The translations under genes and the position numbers were made by a program. Below are positions 29,954-35,140 of a stretch of DNA of 35,140 nt, piece after piece (the stretch's first letter is position 1; every line of letters starts with the position of its first letter). Origin of the DNA: a virus; IMG/VR virus record IMGVR_UViG_3300047560_000938, positions 1 through 35,140 of that record; one strand, given 5' to 3'. A model generated the notes under the pieces. It worked only from the letters and a program-made list of their open reading frames with translations, did not search any database and was not told the origin of the DNA.

Positions 29954-30193
29954 CTTAGGAGCTCTAGGCTTCTTAGGTGCAGCAGGCTTTTTAGCAGCTG
30001 GTTTCTTAGCAGCTTTCTTAGCAGCTGGTTTTTTTGGCGCAGGTGCTTCAGCAACAACTGGCGTAACCTCTGGCGCGGTTTCAACAACTGGCTTAGGTTC
30101 AGCAACTGGTGCTACTTCAACTTTATATGGAACCTCTGGTGTTGTAGGTTCTACTGGTCTGCTACCAAATAATTTCTTAAAGAAATTGATCAT
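29942..30193 (-). CDS. Lys/Ala/Pro-rich protein with short hydrophobic start
   Basis: 83-aa protein. The N-terminus MINFFKKLFG is amphipathic/hydrophobic; residues 13-50 are Pro/Glu/Val-rich (PEVPYKVEVAPVAEPK); the C-terminal third is a histone-tail-like repeat (KKPAAKK, KPAAPKKPRAPK). Basic low-complexity tails like this bind nucleic acid or polyanions; similar small proteins occur in T4-like phages. It has an AAGGAG ribosome-binding site. CTAAATA on this strand (30221-30215) is a plausible promoter. Confidence 0.72.
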   Translation of the reverse strand: MINFFKKLFGSRPVEPTTPEVPYKVEVAPVAEPKPVVETAPEVTPVVAEAPAPKKPAAKKAAKKPAAKKPAAPKKPRAPKSQA

Positions 30194-30214
30194 GGTTAAA
30201 TCTCCTTGTGGTTT

Positions 30215-30231
30215 TATTTAGTTTATAAATA
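30215..30231. promoter_or_regulatory. divergent late-like promoter pair
   Basis: CTAAATA on the minus strand (30221-30215) towards the gene at 30193, and a perfect TATAAATA on the plus strand (30224-30231) with the QueC ATG at 30236 only 4 nt later. Confidence 0.55.
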
Positions 30232-30235
30232 CCAG

Positions 30236-30856
30236 ATGGTAATATATTGCGGGCCCGAATTTGATATCCGAACAGTAACGCTAGAACTTCCAACAGATCC
30301 TAGTAAAATTGGTATATTTGTTAGCGGAGGAATGGACAGTGCTATCCTGTATTATCTGCTTATGTTGGCAAATAAGAGCCAAAATAACATACACGAAATT
30401 GTTCCATTAACGGTTTTACGTAAAGAAGGGTCAAAAAACTTCTCGCAATTAGTCATAGCGCACGTTCAAAGTGCGTTTCATAAACCCTATTCCGAATCAT
30501 TAAAGGTCGGTGATAATACATTACCAGAGCCGGAACAAGTAAAATCAGGCGTACAGGACGCATTTAAACTAGGTTTTAAGCGTGTTTATACAGGACTGAT
30601 ACAGCAGCTACCACAACACATGATAGGCTGGGAACCGATACCCTATAAAGAATCTGATTTCTTTAAAGCACCGTTTAAAGATTTAAACAAAAGTCATATC
30701 GTAGATTTAATCTACAAACACAATCAAGAAGCATTATTCTACATAACTCATAGTTGTGCTGCTTGGGAAGTTAGTAGATGTTATAGCTGCAACGGCTGTA
30801 ACGAGCGCCGCTGGGGTTTTGAACAACTGCTCAAAACAGACCCAGGAACAATTTAA
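30236..30856 (+). CDS. QueC-like 7-cyano-7-deazaguanine synthase
   Basis: 206-aa PP-loop enzyme: Ser30-Gly-Gly-Met-Asp-Ser35 after GIFV, the KAPFKDLNKSHIVDL segment equivalent to the QueC P...L.K.E region, and a zinc site of four cysteines, Cys174, Cys182, Cys185 and Cys188, in HSCAAWEVSRCYSCNGC, followed by RRWGF. QueC converts 7-carboxy-7-deazaguanine to preQ0. I chose ATG 30236 because upstream in-frame codons cross the TATAAATA motif. Together with the QueD-like gene it covers two steps; QueE is not in this window. Convergent stops overlap by 4 nt. Confidence 0.82.
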   Translation: MVIYCGPEFDIRTVTLELPTDPSKIGIFVSGGMDSAILYYLLMLANKSQNNIHEIVPLTVLRKEGSKNFSQLVIAHVQSAFHKPYSESLKVGDNTLPEPEQVKSGVQDAFKLGFKRVYTGLIQQLPQHMIGWEPIPYKESDFFKAPFKDLNKSHIVDLIYKHNQEALFYITHSCAAWEVSRCYSCNGCNERRWGFEQLLKTDPGTI

Positions 30857-31140
30857 AACTTACCTACTGGTAATTCTGTACTAGCGGGCATATCCCAAAT
30901 TTTCTTACGCTCAACACCCTTACGTTGAGCAAAACGTTTAGCGTCACATTTTGAGCAAACGTGAAAATAGTTATTGCTCAACCGCTTGCTATTAACTTTT
31001 TTCAATTCTCTTTCAAATACGCAATCACAGTTATCGCAATGAAACACTGCGATAGTTTTATTTCTGGTATATGAGTGTTCCACTCCCAATTTACTGATCC
31101 TAACGTGTTGAGTTTGTTGGGTTTTTGTTTTTAAGAACAT
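30853..31140 (-). CDS. zinc-ribbon-like small protein
   Basis: 95-aa protein with two Cys pairs: Cys35-x-x-Cys38 (FHCDNCDCVFE) and Cys62-x-x-Cys65 (HVCSKCDAKRF), spaced as a zinc ribbon. It is followed by a basic stretch (QRKGVERKKIWDMP). Possibly a nucleic-acid-binding regulator; small zinc proteins of this shape are frequent in large phages. GTAAATA on this strand (31151-31145) ends 4 nt before the ATG at 31140, so the mRNA may be leaderless. Confidence 0.72.
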   Translation of the reverse strand: MFLKTKTQQTQHVRISKLGVEHSYTRNKTIAVFHCDNCDCVFERELKKVNSKRLSNNYFHVCSKCDAKRFAQRKGVERKKIWDMPASTELPVGKF

Positions 31141-31144
31141 AATG

Positions 31145-31180
31145 TATTTACATTAGGCTTATAAAATTTTTGGCTAAATA
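31145..31180. promoter_or_regulatory. divergent late-like promoter pair
   Basis: GTAAATAC on the minus strand (GTAAATA at 31151-31145) and CTAAATA on the plus strand (31174-31180). The plus-strand leader to ATG 31211 would be about 25 nt with a TAGGAT ribosome-binding site. Confidence 0.45.
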
Positions 31181-31210
31181 TCATAGATATCCATACACAT
31201 AGGATGAACT

Positions 31211-34200
31211 ATGGCAAGAAAAATTATTGACATCGGCGTTGTAGGCAACGACGGCACAGGCGATAGTATTCGCGACTCGTTTAGAAAAGTAAACGACAAC
31301 TTTAGAGAGCTATACAGCTCATTAGGTCTTGGCGAGAAATTAACATTCTTAGGCTTAGACGATGTAAAGCAAGATAACGCTAGCACACCTTACAAAGATG
31401 CTGGCGGTTATACTGGGCACGACAACGCTATTTTATCTGTTAACACAGATGCTAGCGGTATTGCATTTAAGCAAATTATTCCCGGCTCCGGTATTAGTTT
31501 AGACTTTACTACAAATACCAACGAAATTAGAATCAGTTCTGAGTTCTCTGAAGTTGTTGCTGATCCTACACCGCAGTTAGGCGGCGATTTAAGTGTCCAG
31601 TCCGGTGGCATTACTCACAGAATTGTTGACTTAGAGGAAAACAATGTTCCTCTAAAACCAATATATGAACACGAAGTAGTAAACAAAAATTACGCAGATA
31701 CAAAGATTTCCAGAGCAGGTGTTAATGCTATTGATCCAAGAACCAATACAGTTAACCCAGCATTTGGTACAATGAGTGGGCCGCTAATCTTATCTAGAGA
31801 TCCTCAACCAGATGACGATGAAACCTATGATGGTTTAATTGCTGCAACTAAGCGTTATGTAGATAACTCCGCTTTTGGTAGCAGTGTTAATTTATATGTC
31901 GCAACTTCCGGAGCAGATGATAGGGTAGGAGTTAGCACAGCGTTACAAGGTCGTGCATTAGCTTACGCTTATCGCACAATTGAAGCAGCTTGTAAAAGAG
32001 CGGAAGAAATCATGCTCGAATCTCGTTTAGAGATTGGACCATACAAGAAAATTTTAACATATAATAACGGCCAGGCCGAATGTACATTAAGCGACATTTC
32101 CGAGGCTCCGGGTGATGGTGCAGGATTTAGCGGCACTGTATTAATGAGTGTTGACACTATAGCTATTGCTAACGGTGGCGTCAACTATAGACCCGGTGAT
32201 ATTTTAACCATCGAAGGCGGCACATATACTCAGCCTGCTACTTACGAAGTATTGTCTATTACAGAAACCGGCAGTGTCTTAACAGTTAGACAACTAAGCT
32301 CCGGTGTATATACTGCATTACCTGTTGGTTCAGAGATTAGTACAACCACTGATAGTGAGTTTGGTGGCTTAGGTGGCGGGGCTGCTATTGTCACAGTTTC
32401 TCTAACATACAAAGTTAACAATGTTCAAATTAATGACGGTGGTTCGGGATACGGTTTAGTATCCGTTCGTATTGTGGGCGGTGGTGGTGCAGGTGCGTTC
32501 GGTACTGCTGACGTAGTTGGTGGCATTGTAATGGGAATTACTATTACAGATCAAGGTTCTGGATTTACTAGCTTACCAAACGTAGTTGTTAACCTTCCGA
32601 GATTCTTAATCAATACCGAAGGATATAAAACAGACTTCACAGGCGATTATTCTACTAGTACCCCTAGTGCTATTAGAGGCCGAGATGTAAGAGAAGGACT
32701 ATATCTAAGAGGCGAACAATCTGGGGCGCTTGCCCAGATTCTAGCACACACAGGATCATTAGACAGCGAAGGTAATGAGATATTCGACGTCGACATTAAG
32801 TACGGTTCTTTCATTATCGGTGAAGCAATTAGCTACGGTGATGTAACTAAGAACACACAAATCACAATCTTAGTTGAAAGTGGCATATACGAAGAAAACT
32901 ACCCACTCCGTGTCCCACAAAACGTATCTATTGTCGGTGATGAATTTAGACGTTGTATTATTCGTCCTAAGCCAGGCGTTAGCTCAAGTCCGTGGGCATT
33001 TATCAACTTCCGTAGAGATTTAACTATTGGTCAAGAGAACCTTGATCAGTTAACTATTGCTGATAGACTTTATGGTTATCATTATCTAACAGACAGCAGT
33101 ATTCCGGTTTATCCTATTGTTAATAATAAAGGATACTACAGATCAGCAGCTGAACTATTACAACTAAACAGACAGTTCATTCAGAAAGAAGTTATTGCCT
33201 GGATTAATTATCAAATTGTAAATCAAAATTCACCATTCCTAAGCAACTTTGTTTATGATCAAAATCTCTGCGAACGAGACGTTGGGTTGATTATTGACTC
33301 AATGACCTTTGATTTAAAGTGGGGCGGCTCTAATAGAACAATGTCTGCGGCATTAAAATATTACGGTAATGCTAGTGGATTGATTGCTATCGGCGCAACA
33401 CAGTTAAGTCAAACAATCGCCGGTATTCAAAGAGTTGGCACACTAGCCCAAATGGTTATCAGAAACGTTGCCATTCAGGATACCTATCAGGATATAATGC
33501 CTCAAATTGTTGATAATGCGTATGTTGCAGAAACAGGCTCCGGCGGTGTATCTTTTAATATTGGCAGCGCAACAAATGCTAATCCTGTAGTTGTTACAAC
33601 CACAACAAGTCACGGATTATTAACTGGCGATCAGATTGTGATCGGCGGTGCTAGTGGGATGACTGAAATCAATGGTAACGATTATTATGTAAGCGTAATT
33701 GATTCTACTTCTTTTGAATTATATGACGATCAGGCATTAACAGCATCGGTAAATGGTACTGATTATGGTACGTACACATCCAGTGGTTACGCAACGAACA
33801 CCGGAGGTGTAATTGGTGCTTTAATAAACGTTATCATAGATGTTATTGATAATTCCGGTAGCGTTAACTATCCTAAAGACAACGATCAAATGGACGTTGC
33901 CTTGTGTAATGATGCTGTTAGATTCCAAGCAATTACGTTCCAAGGACACGGAGGCTTTGCAATGGTACTTGACCCAGAGGGTCAGATTCTTGCTAAATCT
34001 CCATATGCACAAGAATGTGCATCTTTTGCTAAGAGTACAGGCGAACAAAGATTTGCTGGCGGACAATATGTTGACGGGTTTACAGGTAATTTAAAATTTA
34101 CCATCCTTTCAACTGAAGAAGCAGGTACATTCTTACGTGTTTCTGGTCTAAATAGGATGCCTCAACTTCCTGCATCTTTTATCGTGGAAGACACAGTTTA

Positions 34201-35140
34201 TCGAATCAACTATGTTAGAGACTATACATTTAGCACCACTGGTTCTACGGCATCGTTTATCCTAGACGAATCAACTCCTTGGCCATACGGAGTCTTTAGT
34301 TACGACAGCGATGCGTGTTACAGAGACGTTGGTTTAATCATTGACGGATTAGGATATGACATTGTCCTGGGAACTAACTATCATGCAAGAAAGGCAGGTT
34401 TAAGTTATCGCCAATTTAATGCGGCCGAGGTTATTAATACCCAATCTGACTTAACTGTTAGAGCAATCGAATATGCGTTTGACTTAGCGTATAATACCTT
34501 AGATCCTACACCAGCTGCCCAACCTGCTGTGTTAACTGATAAAAATATTGTATCAACTATTGTTCAGAACGGTACTACTTTTGCACCAACATTGCAGTTT
34601 ACATTGCCAACAGGATTGTCAGCAGGTAAAACAAATGCAAAGCTGTTACTAGAGAGTAACATAGATTTTATCAAAGACGAAACGATTGGTTACTTAAATT
34701 TTGATTTTCCATCACTAACATACAGTACAGAGTCTTGTGCTAGAGACGTTGGTTATATTATCGAAGCATTAATTTATGACTTAATCTATGGTGGCAATAG
34801 CGAAACAAGAAAGGCAGGTATCAAATACTATGATGCTGTAGGGTCTACAGAGTCTTTACAGATCCCAACTTCTCAATTAACTGAAACTGTTGCTGGTATT
34901 GACTATGCAAAATATCTAGCAAAACAAGTTGTTCAAAACTTAGCACCATTAAACATTTATTCTTCAACTCCTAGAATAGGTGGCACTGCTGCAACAGTTT
35001 CTGAAGTTAACACTATCGAAACACTGCTATCAAATGTTAGCGCCATTGTCGGAGCCGGGACTGGTTCAGCAGCAACTGAAGTGTTGCCTACTATAGATTC
35101 TACATATCTTCAAACATTAAGAGATGCAAAAGTATTACTA
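31211..35140 (+). CDS. giant virion structural protein (tail/baseplate), 3' truncated by window
   Basis: Open frame from ATG 31211 to the end of the window, 1310 codons with no stop. I checked the frame at several positions and saw no shift. The N-terminus MARKIIDIGVVGNDGTGDSIRDSFRKVNDNF is typical of large T4-like tail-fibre/baseplate proteins. Gly-rich turns (residues about 310-460), a segment with TILVESGIYEENYPLRVPQNVSIVG (about 556-580) that resembles a pectate-lyase-like beta-helix start, and three copies of a CxRDVGxIIxxxxxDxxxG motif (residues about 687, 1036 and 1176) are visible. It probably sits on the tail and contacts the host. Confidence 0.85.
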   Translation, partial: MARKIIDIGVVGNDGTGDSIRDSFRKVNDNFRELYSSLGLGEKLTFLGLDDVKQDNASTPYKDAGGYTGHDNAILSVNTDASGIAFKQIIPGSGISLDFTTNTNEIRISSEFSEVVADPTPQLGGDLSVQSGGITHRIVDLEENNVPLKPIYEHEVVNKNYADTKISRAGVNAIDPRTNTVNPAFGTMSGPLILSRDPQPDDDETYDGLIAATKRYVDNSAFGSSVNLYVATSGADDRVGVSTALQGRALAYAYRTIEAACKRAEEIMLESRLEIGPYKKILTYNNGQAECTLSDISEAPGDGAGFSGTVLMSVDTIAIANGGVNYRPGDILTIEGGTYTQPATYEVLSITETGSVLTVRQLSSGVYTALPVGSEISTTTDSEFGGLGGGAAIVTVSLTYKVNNVQINDGGSGYGLVSVRIVGGGGAGAFGTADVVGGIVMGITITDQGSGFTSLPNVVVNLPRFLINTEGYKTDFTGDYSTSTPSAIRGRDVREGLYLRGEQSGALAQILAHTGSLDSEGNEIFDVDIKYGSFIIGEAISYGDVTKNTQITILVESGIYEENYPLRVPQNVSIVGDEFRRCIIRPKPGVSSSPWAFINFRRDLTIGQENLDQLTIADRLYGYHYLTDSSIPVYPIVNNKGYYRSAAELLQLNRQFIQKEVIAWINYQIVNQNSPFLSNFVYDQNLCERDVGLIIDSMTFDLKWGGSNRTMSAALKYYGNASGLIAIGATQLSQTIAGIQRVGTLAQMVIRNVAIQDTYQDIMPQIVDNAYVAETGSGGVSFNIGSATNANPVVVTTTTSHGLLTGDQIVIGGASGMTEINGNDYYVSVIDSTSFELYDDQALTASVNGTDYGTYTSSGYATNTGGVIGALINVIIDVIDNSGSVNYPKDNDQMDVALCNDAVRFQAITFQGHGGFAMVLDPEGQILAKSPYAQECASFAKSTGEQRFAGGQYVDGFTGNLKFTILSTEEAGTFLRVSGLNRMPQLPASFIVEDTVYRINYVRDYTFSTTGSTASFILDESTPWPYGVFSYDSDACYRDVGLIIDGLGYDIVLGTNYHARKAGLSYRQFNAAEVINTQSDLTVRAIEYAFDLAYNTLDPTPAAQPAVLTDKNIVSTIVQNGTTFAPTLQFTLPTGLSAGKTNAKLLLESNIDFIKDETIGYLNFDFPSLTYSTESCARDVGYIIEALIYDLIYGGNSETRKAGIKYYDAVGSTESLQIPTSQLTETVAGIDYAKYLAKQVVQNLAPLNIYSSTPRIGGTAATVSEVNTIETLLSNVSAIVGAGTGSAATEVLPTIDSTYLQTLRDAKVLL
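33269..34834 (+). repeat. three dispersed CxRDVG repeat units in the giant structural protein
   Basis: Copies start at 33269, 34316 and 34736, each about 99 nt: CERDVGLIIDSMTFDLKWGG, CYRDVGLIIDGLGYDIVLGT and CARDVGYIIEALIYDLIYGG, each followed by an (R/M)xA(G/L)xxY helix. This is a protein-level repeat with an invariant Cys-x-Arg-Asp-Val-Gly. Confidence 0.85.

Noticed and set aside
31211-35140. Possible frameshift in the giant structural gene
   Set aside because: Reading checked at several points (near 32042, 33002, 34022 and 35102) stays in one frame to the window end.
1-35140. CRISPR arrays, insertion sequences, attachment sites or integrase
   Set aside because: I saw no regularly spaced direct repeats, transposase or recombinase motifs, or inverted-repeat-bounded elements.

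Overview
The window looks like part of a large T4-like (myovirus-type) tailed-phage genome, probably from an aquatic environment. The reasons are tightly packed, often overlapping genes; tail-fibre and baseplate-type structural proteins; ThyX; an Rnl1-type RNA ligase; a UvdE-type endonuclease; queuosine-pathway homologues; an Hc1-like protein; and many T4-late-promoter-like TATAAATA motifs next to start codons. No integrase, transposase or CRISPR array is visible. A TctC/Bug-type periplasmic receptor and an outer-membrane beta-barrel protein point to a Gram-negative host, perhaps a betaproteobacterium, but that is only an inference.

Layout. (1) 1-2774: plus-strand run of an HD-type (p)ppGpp hydrolase, an RNA ligase, a SLOG/DUF2493-like nucleotide-binding protein and small unknowns, closed by a terminator. 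(2) 2794-19680: an unusual accessory island in which one- to four-gene units alternate strand. It carries eight proteins with the 2-oxoglutarate/Fe(II) oxygenase pattern (HxD...H...R), a Rieske oxygenase, a nitronate-monooxygenase-like protein, four PP-loop (asparagine-synthetase-like) ATPases, three GNAT-like proteins, an acyl carrier protein, a fatty-acid desaturase, a duplicated DUF2061 membrane protein, a TctC receptor and a tail fibre. Most units have their own TATAAATA-like motif, and convergent neighbours typically overlap by about 20 nt. (3) 19694-31140: an outer-membrane protein, a tRNA-like gene, an Hc1-like protein, ThyX, a run of conserved phage unknowns, a tail fibre, a preQ1-I-like riboswitch before a QueD-like gene, a glycosyltransferase, UvdE, a Lys/Ala/Pro-rich protein, a QueC-like gene and a Zn-ribbon protein. 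Here several promoters have host sigma70 form with 17-bp spacers. (4) 31211-end: the first 1310 codons of a giant structural protein that runs off the window.

How the genes may work together. The four-gene minus-strand operon at 5424-7946 (ACP, PP-loop ATPase, GNAT, desaturase, each overlapping the next by 4 nt) looks like a small self-contained pathway that could make an acyl conjugate. The QueC/QueD pair with a preQ1-type aptamer suggests 7-deazaguanine metabolism. The alarmone hydrolase, RNA ligase and UvdE fit host-stress and damage countermeasures. The clearest regulatory pattern is that many start codons sit exactly where transcription should begin, 4-5 nt after a TATAAATA-like motif or 6 nt after a sigma70 -10 box. 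This implies frequent leaderless mRNAs, and nearly every divergent gene pair has back-to-back promoter motifs.
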